A DNA stretch of 64,000 bases from Pseudanabaena galeata CCNP1313 (GTDB lineage Bacteria > Cyanobacteriota > Cyanobacteriia > Pseudanabaenales > Pseudanabaenaceae), in contig NZ_CP112874.1 of assembly GCF_029910235.1 (NCBI RefSeq), positions 3,410,001 to 3,474,000 on the forward strand. The letters run 5' to 3'. Every line of letters begins with the position of its first letter. Position 1 is the stretch's first letter. Made by a program: the position numbers and the translations under genes. Below the pieces are notes generated by a model. The model made no database searches and had not been told where the DNA came from. It was given only the letters and a program-made list of their open reading frames with translations. Shown here one piece after another: positions 1-7,859 of the stretch.

Positions 1-24
1 GCCTCTCATCAAACCCCAATAATC

Positions 25-175
25 GCGTTGGGACTAAGCAATCGGCGATCGCCCTTACTTGAGGATGCTGATAATGATGGGCATTCGCTGTCAATGTTAC
101 AGAAAATTGCTGGCGCTCTCAATCAGAAGGTTGAGATTAAGTTTTCAGCGATCGCGTCTTGAGACGAGTTTGGTG
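25..175. repeat. Direct repeat, left copy, flanking a PIN toxin-antitoxin module
   Basis: This stretch of about 150 bp recurs with few changes at 874-1028. The two copies bracket the minus-strand PIN toxin-antitoxin pair. Both contain the shared core GGGCATTCGCTGTCAATG and end at GAGACGAGTTTGGTG. A TA pair enclosed by direct repeats suggests a cassette that arrived, or could leave, by homologous recombination. The repeat itself carries a relic of a coding sequence, annotated separately. Confidence 0.85.
30..162 (+). pseudogene. Relic of the 3' end of an XRE/HigA-like antitoxin gene
   Basis: From base 64 the frame reads DADNDGHSLSMLQKIAGALN, followed by KVEIKF and a stop at 160-162. This has the layout of the last third of small XRE-family antitoxins (serine-containing turn, LxxIAxALxxxVEIKF tail). 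The expected recognition helix (GTKQSAIA) can be read just upstream in a different frame, so the relic is frameshifted as well as truncated. A second decayed copy lies in the repeat at 874-1028, stop at 1013-1015. The assignment rests on motif resemblance only. Confidence 0.5.
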
Positions 176-189
176 TTCCTTCTTAATAG

Positions 190-609
190 TTATTTTAAAA
201 TCAGATTCTGAAAATGTTGGTATGAAATAATTTCTACACCTTGAAAAGGGTTTAATATCAACAAATCTGCATCACCTGTGACTAGGTAATTTGCATGACC
301 TGATACGGCTAAATCCAAGAGGAAGTTATCTTTTGCATCTCGACAATCTTCAAAATGGTGAGTAATTTCGATCAATTCAACTTTTTCATAGAGAAGTGTG
401 ACTAAATCTTCAATGGCGGTTTCTGAAAAGTATTTTTTAAATTTTGGACGTTTCAAAACTTTAATTAATTCGCCAAATAGGTCATCGCTAAATAGAACGA
501 TTACTTGATCGCTAATAATGGCTTGGCTAAGACCTGTAAGTGATTTGCCAATGAGAAAGCTAATCCAAATATTCGTGTCGATAACAAGGCGAAGTGGATT
601 ACCTTGCAT
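190..609 (-). CDS. PIN-domain toxin of a type II toxin-antitoxin pair
   Basis: A 139-residue PIN-fold RNase of the COG1569-like putative toxin family. The N-terminal IDTNIWISFL supplies the first metal-binding Asp. The middle DCRDAKDNFLLDLA and the later VTGDADLL give the remaining acidic cluster of the active site. Such toxins cleave RNA when their antitoxin is lost. The gene overlaps the 3' end of the upstream antitoxin gene by 11 bp, as expected for translational coupling. The module sits between two copies of a 150-bp direct repeat. The exact RNA target cannot be predicted. Confidence 0.85.
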   Translation of the reverse strand: MQGNPLRLVIDTNIWISFLIGKSLTGLSQAIISDQVIVLFSDDLFGELIKVLKRPKFKKYFSETAIEDLVTLLYEKVELIEITHHFEDCRDAKDNFLLDLAVSGHANYLVTGDADLLILNPFQGVEIISYQHFQNLILK

Positions 610-817
610 GATAATTTGCTTGCCTTACGGCTTCAACTTCTTGAGTAATATCTTCTAAACTTAGCTCATTAGTTTGTACTGAACTTAAAAATTTATTGAA
701 TCTCACTGAAAATGTGTCTTTTTCTAGCAACTGCAATAATTCCAGCTTTTCTTGTAGATTGCATTGCGAGATTACTGTTTTAAGTTGGGAAAAGTCTATG
801 GAGATGGACACATTCAT
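599..817 (-). CDS. Antitoxin partner of the PIN toxin
   Basis: A 72-residue acidic protein directly upstream of the PIN toxin and overlapping it. I start it at the ATG at 815-817 (MNVSISIDFSQLK). A longer reading upstream is rich in Cys and Arg and extends into the flanking repeat, so it looks spurious. The sequence is mostly helical and ends EEVEAVRQ-like (ITQEVEAVRQ), which resembles short antitoxins that wrap a PIN toxin. No DNA-binding motif is obvious. The antitoxin role is inferred from position and size. Confidence 0.65.
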   Translation of the reverse strand: MNVSISIDFSQLKTVISQCNLQEKLELLQLLEKDTFSVRFNKFLSSVQTNELSLEDITQEVEAVRQANYHAR

Positions 818-873
818 TTTTGCCGTCCTACAAAAAATCATTAGCATTTGGATACTGCTAACATTGTACAACG

Positions 874-1028
874 ATCGCTTTGGTACTAAACAATCAGTGA
901 TTCGCCCTTGCTTGATGCTGCTGATTATGATGGGCATTCGCTGTCAATGTTACAGAAAATTGCTGGCGCTCTCAATCAAAAAGTTGAAATTAAGTTTTCA
1001 GCGATCGCGCCTTGAGACGAGTTTGGTG
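874..1028. repeat. Direct repeat, right copy, with decayed antitoxin relic
   Basis: Second copy of the repeat at 25-175. It lies upstream of the minus-strand antitoxin start. Its coding relic contains in-frame stops, and the recognition-helix part is out of frame. It is more eroded at its left end than the first copy. Confidence 0.85.
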
Positions 1029-1132
1029 TAGGCGATGTTTTAGTTTTTGGGAAATTAACGCCTTTTACTAGTCAAGCCTAAAATGCTAACCTAATAGCAG
1101 TTTTGCAAATTAAGATTTAGGCAAATCTCGTT

Positions 1133-1381
1133 ATGACTATGCTCTACAAAATCCCGTTATTATTAACTCCACAGCCTGAGGGTGGTTTTACGGTGACTTC
1201 GCCACTTTTGCCAGAGTTAGTTACTGAGGGTGAATCTATTGATGAGGTGTTAGTCAATGTGCGCGATGCGTTTGAGGCTATTCGGGAGCTTTATGATGAT
1301 CTAGGTAAAAAATTACCTCATAATCTGCTATTTGCCGATCAAGATTCTCCAGCCCTGATAGAAACTGTTATTTCAGCATAA
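1133..1381 (+). CDS. hicB: HicB-type antitoxin
   Basis: An 82-residue HicB-fold protein. The pattern LLLTPQPEGGFTVTSPLLPE followed by VTEGESIDEVLVNVRDA is the degenerate RNase H-like fold typical of HicB. HicB binds and blocks the toxin encoded next and usually represses the pair. Its stop overlaps the start of the following gene by one base (TAATG). The order is antitoxin first, toxin second, the reverse of the classical hicA-hicB order but common in cyanobacterial pairs. An in-frame ATG at 1139 is an alternative start. Confidence 0.9.
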   Translation: MTMLYKIPLLLTPQPEGGFTVTSPLLPELVTEGESIDEVLVNVRDAFEAIRELYDDLGKKLPHNLLFADQDSPALIETVISA

Positions 1382-1593
1382 TGAATTATAGAGAGGTTGC
1401 GAAAAAGCTATCTAAACTGGGATGTGAGGAGCTTTCTAGGCGTGGTGGTGGTTTCCATCGTAAGTGGTTTAATCCTGTTACGCAAAAAGCGACTGTTATT
1501 CCTGATTGGAGTGGTCGAGATTTAAAGTTGGGAACTTTACGAGCGGCGATTAAACAGTTGGGGATTGAGTGGTCTGATTTTGAGGATGTGTAG
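1381..1593 (+). CDS. hicA: HicA-type mRNA interferase toxin
   Basis: A 70-residue double-stranded-RNA-binding-like toxin. The motif RRGGGFHRKWFNP contains the catalytic His of HicA. The C-terminal DLKLGTLRAAIKQLGI is the family's conserved closing helix. HicA cleaves mRNA independently of ribosomes and is neutralised by HicB. The gene is translationally coupled to hicB by the TAATG overlap. Length matches the family, so it looks intact. Confidence 0.92.
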   Translation: MNYREVAKKLSKLGCEELSRRGGGFHRKWFNPVTQKATVIPDWSGRDLKLGTLRAAIKQLGIEWSDFEDV

Positions 1594-1773
1594 TGATATC
1601 GCCTAAATCATCAGTCTCTAACCGCTCTACAAAACTTGACGGTTGATTAAAACAGAATTTTAGCGTACTCGTTATTTGAGTTTTCAGTACATCAATTAAG
1701 GATACTTACCGCTAGATCTCACCATACTCAACAGAAAATCTCGATCTCCAAAAAATTAACCATAAAAGATCTC

Positions 1774-3243
1774 TTACATATTTGGTGACTTTCTAAGTAT
1801 AAGTTCTGGGTTAGGGATTACTTTGCGATTAGGGATTACTTTGTTTGTTTTCGATAATATCCCTCCATCTCTATTATAAAATCGTTTATCTTTTCCAGAA
1901 ATTGTGAACTCAGTCAATCCATCATTAGGATAAATTCCATACCCTGCCAGAGTTCGTTCGCATTCTTTCTGCCACTCTCCAGTATGGTATTTTTCTTCTC
2001 CGCCAAGATCTCGAATATCCTTTACGCAAAGTGTTGGAGAATTAAATAATATTTGTCTGGTTTGTTCTTCATCACGGAATAATCTCATCTCACTATCTTT
2101 CCCTTTGCCCCTAAAAAACTCAGCAACAATCAGTTTGTTAAAATCAAAAATACAAATCTCTGTAATAAGTCCAGTCTCATCAGGTCGAATAATTGTTACC
2201 CCGTTATGAAGGATATTACTTGTTTTTTCTCTAGATAATTCTGGTATAAAAATTCGTATATCCTCGAAGCGATCTCTATAATTTGACCAAAAATCTTTGC
2301 GGCTTTTCAACTTACGATTACTATTGCCTTTAGATATAAATTTATTAGTATTAACAACTAGTTTACCATCAACAAATTCACCATACAAAATGATATCAAC
2401 TAGTTTTTCAAAATCTGCAAAGTTAACTGCACCGATCCAATCTCTTAACTTACGCCTTGCATCTTCATTGAGATGTTTTGCCTGATCACCTTTTTGATAA
2501 TTTTGCTTTAGCCATTCGACAAATTCTGGATATTCACTTCCATCTTCTTTACGAACTTTATTTAAAATTAGTTTAACCGCTTCTGCTTGTTTACCAAGAA
2601 TATCTGTTTCTTGATTGAGGCATTTTACCAGCCAACTACTCATGTTGGCATTTTCAACATCTAACTTAAATGCAGCATTTTGGGACTTTATTGAAAAGTA
2701 TTTTGCAACTTCTAGTGTAAATTCTGATAAATCAATTGTGACTAAACCAGTATGTTCTTGGATAAATCCTATAATTTCATACTTCCCCCATTGGGCTTTT
2801 ACTGAATTAGATACAACTGAGGAAATGCCCATCATAGGTATTAATGCAATTGCTTTAATAATGACATCATTTTCAGTCAAAGCATTTTCAAAACTGTCGA
2901 AAGTTTCTTTAAGAGATGAAGAAAATGGTTGATTTTCTAGATAAGAACGTAAATAACCTCTCAATAAATAATATTTAAGTAATTTATTCTGTGTTGCTGC
3001 AACCCATAATTGCTTAGATGAATTAATTGCTTCTTGTGGCGATCGCTCATTATCCCAAGAAGTTTTGTCAAAAACACACCAAAAACAATCAACAGCCGAC
3101 AGAGTATTAGATAGTCCGTTGTTAATTTTTTCAAGAATTTGGTCAATTCTTGGGATATTTTGAGAACTTGGTGGAAGGTCATCAGCCAATTTAGCCAACT
3201 CAATAGGAGAAGATTTGGGAATTAATTGCAAACGGAGATTCAT
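1774..3243 (-). CDS. zorC: ZorC-like EH-signature protein of a Zorya-type anti-phage operon
   Basis: A 489-residue soluble protein, last gene of a minus-strand operon after zorA and zorB. Its ATG overlaps the zorB stop (ATGA), indicating coupling. The C-terminal half shows what I read as an EH-signature domain: RKDFWSNYRDRFEDIRIF, then a conserved Glu in VAEFFRGKG, then His in YHTGEWQKECERTLAGYGI. The N-terminal half is helical and has no motif I recognise. In type I Zorya, ZorC acts with the helicase-nuclease ZorD on incoming DNA. No zorD follows: the next gene downstream is the oppositely oriented hicBA pair. The domain call is by eye. Confidence 0.65.
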   Translation of the reverse strand: MNLRLQLIPKSSPIELAKLADDLPPSSQNIPRIDQILEKINNGLSNTLSAVDCFWCVFDKTSWDNERSPQEAINSSKQLWVAATQNKLLKYYLLRGYLRSYLENQPFSSSLKETFDSFENALTENDVIIKAIALIPMMGISSVVSNSVKAQWGKYEIIGFIQEHTGLVTIDLSEFTLEVAKYFSIKSQNAAFKLDVENANMSSWLVKCLNQETDILGKQAEAVKLILNKVRKEDGSEYPEFVEWLKQNYQKGDQAKHLNEDARRKLRDWIGAVNFADFEKLVDIILYGEFVDGKLVVNTNKFISKGNSNRKLKSRKDFWSNYRDRFEDIRIFIPELSREKTSNILHNGVTIIRPDETGLITEICIFDFNKLIVAEFFRGKGKDSEMRLFRDEEQTRQILFNSPTLCVKDIRDLGGEEKYHTGEWQKECERTLAGYGIYPNDGLTEFTISGKDKRFYNRDGGILSKTNKVIPNRKVIPNPELILRKSPNM

Positions 3244-3935
3244 GGCTTTTCAGACTCTAAGAAATTTGGACGGCGCACTTGAAAGCGAAAGGTAACACGT
3301 CGATCTTTAGGATCAACTGTAGTTTTATTAGCATCTAATGCACCTCTACCTGCAACAAGCATTCTTTCACGCAAGCGATCTTTAGTGTCAAATCTTGGGA
3401 AACTAGCATCATTAAAAATATATTGATACACTGCCGAAGCACGGCGTAAGCTCAGATCCATATTGTCACGATCGCTACCTGAAGAACTTGTCGATCCCTC
3501 AACAGAAATCCTTGTAACTTGACTTTCTAATTCTGGTGGTAATGTAAAAATAATCTTGCTATAGGCAGGAATAAACTGTTTCAGAAATATTTTGCCATTT
3601 GCATTTAGTGTTGCGCTATCTTCATCAAAAAGAATGCGATCACCAATTTGCAAATCGCCTGTTTTTGGATCGACTGCAAAAGAACCCTTACCAATAGCGT
3701 CTTCTAATCGACTACGAACTAATTCAGGCAAATTTTTAAATGCCTCTTCATATTTTTGAATTTTCTTCTCTAACTCCTTAGATTTTTCTAGAGCAACCTG
3801 ATACTGGACAAACACAATGATAAACAACAAGGCAAACACCATTAGCAACCCTGACATCAAATCACCGATCGATAGCATGACACTATTTTCTTCTTCTTCT
3901 TGCGGAAGTTCTAACTGGAATTTGCGATCGTCCAT
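3240..3935 (-). CDS. zorB: ZorB: MotB-like stator subunit with OmpA-type peptidoglycan-binding domain
   Basis: A 231-residue inner-membrane protein. A short acidic cytoplasmic tail is followed by one membrane helix (about 20-45) with Asp25 in the motif IGDLMSGLLMVF. This is the position of the ion-translocating Asp in MotB and ZorB. Residues about 100-225 form an OmpA-like domain, with VEGSTSSSGSDRDNMDLSLR, RA..VY and a closing KDRRVTFRFQ, which would anchor the complex to peptidoglycan. It starts 3 bp after zorA stops and overlaps the next gene by 4 bp. Family knowledge: ZorA5B2 forms a proton-driven motor. Confidence 0.9.
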   Translation of the reverse strand: MDDRKFQLELPQEEEENSVMLSIGDLMSGLLMVFALLFIIVFVQYQVALEKSKELEKKIQKYEEAFKNLPELVRSRLEDAIGKGSFAVDPKTGDLQIGDRILFDEDSATLNANGKIFLKQFIPAYSKIIFTLPPELESQVTRISVEGSTSSSGSDRDNMDLSLRRASAVYQYIFNDASFPRFDTKDRLRERMLVAGRGALDANKTTVDPKDRRVTFRFQVRRPNFLESEKP

Positions 3936-3938
3936 AAC

Positions 3939-5753
3939 CTATTTCCCTCTAGCCTCGCGGTTTACTTCCACTAAAACATTGGCAGCCTCTAGCAAACCAC
4001 TAGATACTTTCGCCATTGATGAATCAGCTTTTTTAAAGAAATTCTGCTCACCATCAATCATCTCTTGCAGCATTTTCCCTAAAGATTCCATTGATACTTG
4101 GTAGCCATCATGTAATTTATTATTGCTAATTTCCAACTGTTCAAGTTGACTACCAACAATGCGGGAAATTGATTCTAACTGAGACATTTTGATGGGATAA
4201 GATACCTCCATTGAGTCAACTAATTGGGATACAGATGTGGTGGCATTCTGAATTTCTTTTACTTTAAGAGACAAATCTTCTGAAATTTCATTTCTACGCT
4301 GATATTCTTCTTGAAACACAACATTTAAGTTATTCACAACACCAGCTAAACCATCGCGTTGTTTACCCAGTGACTCTTCCAGTAGATTATTTTGACGGTC
4401 AAAAAACTCTTGTAAATTGCGCTGATAGGCAACTTGAAAAGTTTCTAACTGTTGCTGTGTAGTGTCACTCATCTGCTGTAAGCGAGTATCAATATTAGTA
4501 AGACTTGATTCCAAAGACTTTCTAGCGCTAATCATTAAGCCAGAAGTTTCTTGTCCTACTGTTCGCAAAATGTCATTTTGCTCTTGAAAAGTCATTTGCG
4601 CTTGAGTCAAAATAGCGTTGGTTCCTTCACGAATTTCTGTAGCTGTATCCACCAAAACATCACGGGTAGCGGTTTGAAATTGAGTAAGTGTATCTTGAAG
4701 ACTGTTAGCGAACTGCATTAATTGAACAAGAGTTTGCCTTTGAAAACCTTCAAGAGTTACTGAAGCCTCCGCCAATCTAAGTGCAATTCCTGCTAAATCT
4801 TCATTTAAGACTTGAATAGCATTTGATGCTGATTCTAAAACTTCCGCACTACGATTTAATAGGCTAGAACTTTGATCTAATCTTTCTGTGACGGGAACAA
4901 TTAGCTCTGTTCTCATATTGCCAATTAGATTAGCAAGAACTTCACGTTGATCATTAGTAAGCTTTTCTAGTCGCAATTGTGAGTCAGCAATTTGAGTAAA
5001 TGTTGGTGCTAGACGTAACTCAACGATATCATCAAACTTTTCAGCGATCGCTTTACCAACGGCTGCACCAATTGCCTCTGCATTAAACTGACTTGCCAGC
5101 CCTGACAGTTGTTTTGCCGCCTCTGCTGTTGAGTCAAAATTAAGGCGAGACATCGCTCTTTCAGGAGTCTCTAAAACAGCAATCTTGTCCAGTTGATTAC
5201 GAAGGTTGTAGCATTTATATCTTCTCAATTTGTCTGTATACGCCAAAATAGCGGACAAAATAGTGCTAGTACCTAAACCAAGTAATGAAGTAAAGAAAGC
5301 TGTTTTCATGCCTTCAATTAAGGTGATGGCACTATTCAAAGATTTCTCAACATTGCCAGCATCAATTTTGACTCCCATCAAACCTACAGACATTCCATAA
5401 AAAGTCCCCAAAACACCGAGCGCTGTCAAAATCGGTGGAAGAAATCGCAGGGAAGTACGTGGTATAACTACAATCTCTCTTGGGTACTGCTGTAAACGAA
5501 ATTTGTGATCATTTGGATCAGCTTTTTCAGATAAGAGATGTTCTTTAAACCATTTTTCGTGATCTTTGAACGAGATACCTTCATTCTTATTGTCTTTGAG
5601 GATTTTTAGATTGTCTTCCAAGACATCAAACTCTTTCTTTTTAGGTTGGTATGACTTGAACCATTCCCAACAACATCCACCCAAAAAAATTGCAATCGTT
5701 GGGACATAAAAAACCCAACCATCCCCCCAAATTTTGCCCAAATCCCATTGCAT
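3939..5753 (-). CDS. zorA: ZorA: MotA/TolQ-like motor subunit with long coiled-coil tail
   Basis: A 604-residue protein with the MotA/ExbB/TolQ core. One helix lies near the N terminus, then ALGVLGTFYGMSVGL and GMKTAFFTSLLGLGTS form the two signature helices. From about residue 200 to the end it is a long Gln/Glu-rich coiled coil, the cytoplasmic tail that distinguishes ZorA from flagellar MotA. I choose the ATG at 5751-5753, preceded by a G-rich ribosome-binding-like stretch, rather than an upstream TTG that adds nine residues. It forms the motor with ZorB. The tail is thought to carry the invasion signal to cytoplasmic effectors. Confidence 0.9.
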   Translation of the reverse strand: MQWDLGKIWGDGWVFYVPTIAIFLGGCCWEWFKSYQPKKKEFDVLEDNLKILKDNKNEGISFKDHEKWFKEHLLSEKADPNDHKFRLQQYPREIVVIPRTSLRFLPPILTALGVLGTFYGMSVGLMGVKIDAGNVEKSLNSAITLIEGMKTAFFTSLLGLGTSTILSAILAYTDKLRRYKCYNLRNQLDKIAVLETPERAMSRLNFDSTAEAAKQLSGLASQFNAEAIGAAVGKAIAEKFDDIVELRLAPTFTQIADSQLRLEKLTNDQREVLANLIGNMRTELIVPVTERLDQSSSLLNRSAEVLESASNAIQVLNEDLAGIALRLAEASVTLEGFQRQTLVQLMQFANSLQDTLTQFQTATRDVLVDTATEIREGTNAILTQAQMTFQEQNDILRTVGQETSGLMISARKSLESSLTNIDTRLQQMSDTTQQQLETFQVAYQRNLQEFFDRQNNLLEESLGKQRDGLAGVVNNLNVVFQEEYQRRNEISEDLSLKVKEIQNATTSVSQLVDSMEVSYPIKMSQLESISRIVGSQLEQLEISNNKLHDGYQVSMESLGKMLQEMIDGEQNFFKKADSSMAKVSSGLLEAANVLVEVNREARGK

Positions 5754-5818
5754 CGAAATACCCCCAACAATTTTCTTCAAAATTCTAGCATTTATTTGAA
5801 TTCCTAAACTTAATTTTT

Positions 5819-6187
5819 TTAGCTAATATTGAGCCAATTTCGTAATTCTGATTCTGTTACCAAGCCTTTTTTTAACCAAATTTCAACTTTTCGCTCTGGC
5901 AAATGCTTGGCATCGTCAAACTTTTTAGCATTGCCCTCAATACTAATAGTTACTGGAATCCGTAATTTAACGCTATAGAGAGGCTCTTCTGACGGGTGAG
6001 TTGGATCTGGATCTGGAGCGAGATAAACGCGATCTGAAAATTCACGCAGCAACCTTAACTGTAATCGCCCTTTAATATCTCGCAAAGATGTTGTAATTGG
6101 TGATTCTTTGGTTAATAGCTTTTGCATAGCGTGCCAAGCTTGGTTAATCGCATCAATTTCAGTAATAAGTTGCTTGTAGTTATCCAA
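5819..6187 (-). CDS. Unrecognised 122-residue protein heading the Zorya-type operon
   Basis: This gene lies upstream of zorA on the same strand, 65 bp away, with no separate promoter evident between them. I do not recognise its family. The N-terminal third is a predicted helix (YKQLITEIDAINQAWHAMQK). The middle is a beta-rich stretch (YSVKLRIPVTISIEG) following a proline-rich turn (APDPDPTHPSEEP). The C terminus is charged and helical. There is no signal peptide or membrane segment. It is not part of the zorABCD or zorABE gene sets I know, so it may be an accessory, sensor or replacement effector. That role is inference from position alone. Confidence 0.6.
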   Translation of the reverse strand: MDNYKQLITEIDAINQAWHAMQKLLTKESPITTSLRDIKGRLQLRLLREFSDRVYLAPDPDPTHPSEEPLYSVKLRIPVTISIEGNAKKFDDAKHLPERKVEIWLKKGLVTESELRNWLNIS

Positions 6188-6608
6188 ATTAATTCCCTAA
6201 AACTCTTTCCTAGAATATACGCTGATTGCTTGAAGAAATACTACAAAATTAAATGAGTCTAAACTGGTGATAGATTATTGAACTTCCATTTGTCTATCTT
6301 TATCAATACAAAAGAATTACTAGTTCCATTCTATTTTTTAACCATGCTCTCAACATTTTAAATTAAAATTTCCATTCTAATATCCAAAAGTTCCCTTGCA
6401 GTCTGGCGACTCTGCGCGAGACTGCGGTTAAGGAACAGGAGGTGGCGATTAGTCAGGCGATTACCAAACAACATTTTGGTTTAGCTAATATTCGCAATGA
6501 TTTATGACGTTGTGCGATTAGGGACGATTAGTTAGGCAATCGCGTAAATTTACACTTGCAAGCATCTTGCTATAATAGCCCCATAACCTTAGCAAACCAA
6601 AGACTTCT
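6188..6608. other. Intergenic stretch between the Zorya operon and a PIN module
   Basis: The first 180 bases are AT-rich and should hold the minus-strand promoter of the Zorya-type operon; no confident -35/-10 pair stands out. Bases 6391-6507 hold a coding relic (separate entry). The last 90 bases lead into the next antitoxin gene and include a TATAAT-like hexamer (gctataatag, about 6569-6578) about 30 bases before its ATG. Confidence 0.6.
6391..6507 (+). pseudogene. 3' coding relic of unknown gene
   Basis: An open frame reads SLATLRETAVKEQEVAISQA, then ITKQHFGLANIRNDL, and stops at 6505-6507. The composition and helical pattern look like a genuine C terminus, but no start or upstream body remains. 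I cannot name the parent family. It marks a truncation between the two defence cassettes. Confidence 0.4.
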
Positions 6609-6821
6609 ATGCTTTCTCCACAGCTTGAAGACAAATCACAACATCTAGAAAATAGAGTTGCCGCATTAGAAATAGAACTCGCGCAAATGCGACAGGTGCT
6701 ATCTGTATTTGTGCAGAAGAAAACACCTTGGTGGTTAAAAGTCGCAGGTAGCTTTGAAAACGATCCTACCTTTGACGAAGCAAGTCGTCTCGGACAAGAA
6801 TGGCGCAAAACTGCTGAATAG
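6609..6821 (+). CDS. Putative antitoxin of a VapC-type PIN pair
   Basis: A 70-residue protein ending 6 bp before a PIN toxin gene. The first half is a heptad-rich helix (LENRVAALEIELAQMRQVL). The second half, PWWLKVAGSFENDPTFDEAS followed by RLGQEWRK, is a short segment often found at the end of antitoxins paired with VapC toxins in cyanobacteria, likely the toxin-neutralising tail. The coiled coil would provide dimerisation. Function is inferred from position and this tail. Confidence 0.75.
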   Translation: MLSPQLEDKSQHLENRVAALEIELAQMRQVLSVFVQKKTPWWLKVAGSFENDPTFDEASRLGQEWRKTAE

Positions 6822-6827
6822 AGCATC

Positions 6828-7247
6828 ATGTATATTTTTGACACCGATCATCTCAGCCTGATTCAGCGCAATGGACAAGAAGGAAAGCGAATCTTAGCCA
6901 AACTTTCAGAGATAGAAGATCCTGATGTTGCCGTTACCGTCATTACCTACGAAGAGCAGATTAGAGGAAGACTCGCTTTTTTAGCTAAAGCAAAAACATT
7001 AGATGAACAAATCTTTGCCTATCAAGGATTACAACAACTAGCAATCAATTACCAAGCGATCGCCATTATCCCTTTTAGCCGCGCATCTGCCCTAGAACAT
7101 CAACGCTTACGCAAAGCCTATCCCCGTCTAGGAAATATGGATCTCAAAATTGCCGCGATCGCCTTGACAAACAATGCAACTTTAATCACTCGTAACAAAT
7201 CAGATTTTGGACAAATTGTAGAGTTGTCTATTGATGACTGGTCATAA
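6828..7247 (+). CDS. vapC: VapC-family PIN-domain RNase toxin
   Basis: A 139-residue PIN protein with the expected acidic residues: MYIFDTDHLS (Asp at position 5), TVITYEEQIRGR, GNMDLKIAAIAL and TRNKSDFGQI. VapC toxins cleave tRNA or rRNA and are held inactive by the partner encoded upstream. Length and motifs are complete, so it looks functional. It is probably co-transcribed with the antitoxin. Confidence 0.9.
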   Translation: MYIFDTDHLSLIQRNGQEGKRILAKLSEIEDPDVAVTVITYEEQIRGRLAFLAKAKTLDEQIFAYQGLQQLAINYQAIAIIPFSRASALEHQRLRKAYPRLGNMDLKIAAIALTNNATLITRNKSDFGQIVELSIDDWS

Positions 7248-7267
7248 TTTATCCGTCCTTATGGCTT

Positions 7268-7516
7268 ATGCCTGACAACATCGACTACCTCCAAGGCATC
7301 ATCGAACGACTAACCTTTCACTCCGAAGAGACAGGCTATACCGTAGCGCGGCTAAAAGTACCAAAGGCTCAAGACCTAATCACCGTAGTCGGTAACTTTG
7401 CCAATCAAGCAGGACAGACTCTTTCCCTAGAAGGCACATGGCGATCAAACTACCAAATAATCCTAGCTAAATTCGCAGCACAAATATTCTGGTCACAACT
7501 CAAAAGAGCTACTTGA
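7268..7516 (+). pseudogene. N-terminal fragment of a RecD2-type DNA helicase gene
   Basis: The first 60 or so residues (IERLTFHSEETGYTVARLKV and then VVGNFANQAGQTLSLEGTW) match the N-terminal OB-like segment of RecD-like ATP-dependent helicases, which normally exceed 700 residues. Similarity stops near base 7456, where the sequence runs into the 3' end of a minus-strand PIN toxin. The helicase was therefore cut by acquisition of the neighbouring TA array or a deletion. The remaining ORF has no helicase motif and cannot be active. Confidence 0.75.
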
Positions 7517-7848
7517 TTTCCTTGCTCCTCTACTACCAAGGCAGTTGATACAATTTGACGATCGTGCATCTCATTGATAGAAATGAGGCTGACACTTTTC
7601 TCAATTACCTCAGAATCGAGTGAATAGATGGCGACTCGTTTATCTTGCTTCACTACCTTTAACAAAGCATCAACAGAAGGAATCGAAGTTTTGCCACGAC
7701 TCACAATCCATACTGATTCCGCCAAAGCGATCGCAGGTAAAATCAATTCACTACTTGAATCCGAAAGAATTTCTTTAGCAGTTAAACCTAAACGAGGATT
7801 ACCTTCCAGAAACCAGATTAAAGCATGGGTATCAAGAATATATTTCAT
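7450..7848 (-). CDS. VapC-like PIN-domain toxin
   Basis: A PIN toxin starting MKYILDTHALIWFLEGNPRL, the classical opening of this VapC subgroup. Later acidic positions are LAESVWIVSRG, NEMHDRQIVSTA and LSCDQNI. I choose the ATG at 7846-7848. A GTG at 7861-7863, which overlaps the antitoxin stop as GTGA, would add five residues (MILAI) and is possible if translation is coupled. The 3' end overlaps the recD2 fragment on the other strand. Confidence 0.88.
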   Translation of the reverse strand: MKYILDTHALIWFLEGNPRLGLTAKEILSDSSSELILPAIALAESVWIVSRGKTSIPSVDALLKVVKQDKRVAIYSLDSEVIEKSVSLISINEMHDRQIVSTALVVEEQGNQVALLSCDQNICAANLARIIW

Positions 7849-7859
7849 AATTGCGAGAA

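Noticed and set aside
696..1031. 111-residue plus-strand ORF over the PIN antitoxin
   Set aside because: It is antisense to the antitoxin and continues into the direct repeat; Cys/Leu-rich composition and no motif.
2961..3203. 80-residue ORF within the zorC-like gene
   Set aside because: Shadow frame of the 489-residue gene on the same strand; no ribosome-binding site or family resemblance.
3240..5753. Flagellar or gliding motor genes motA/motB, or TolQ/ExbB-ExbD
   Set aside because: The long coiled-coil tail on the MotA-like subunit, the OmpA domain of its partner and the following EH-signature-like gene fit Zorya better, and no flagellar or Ton genes are near.
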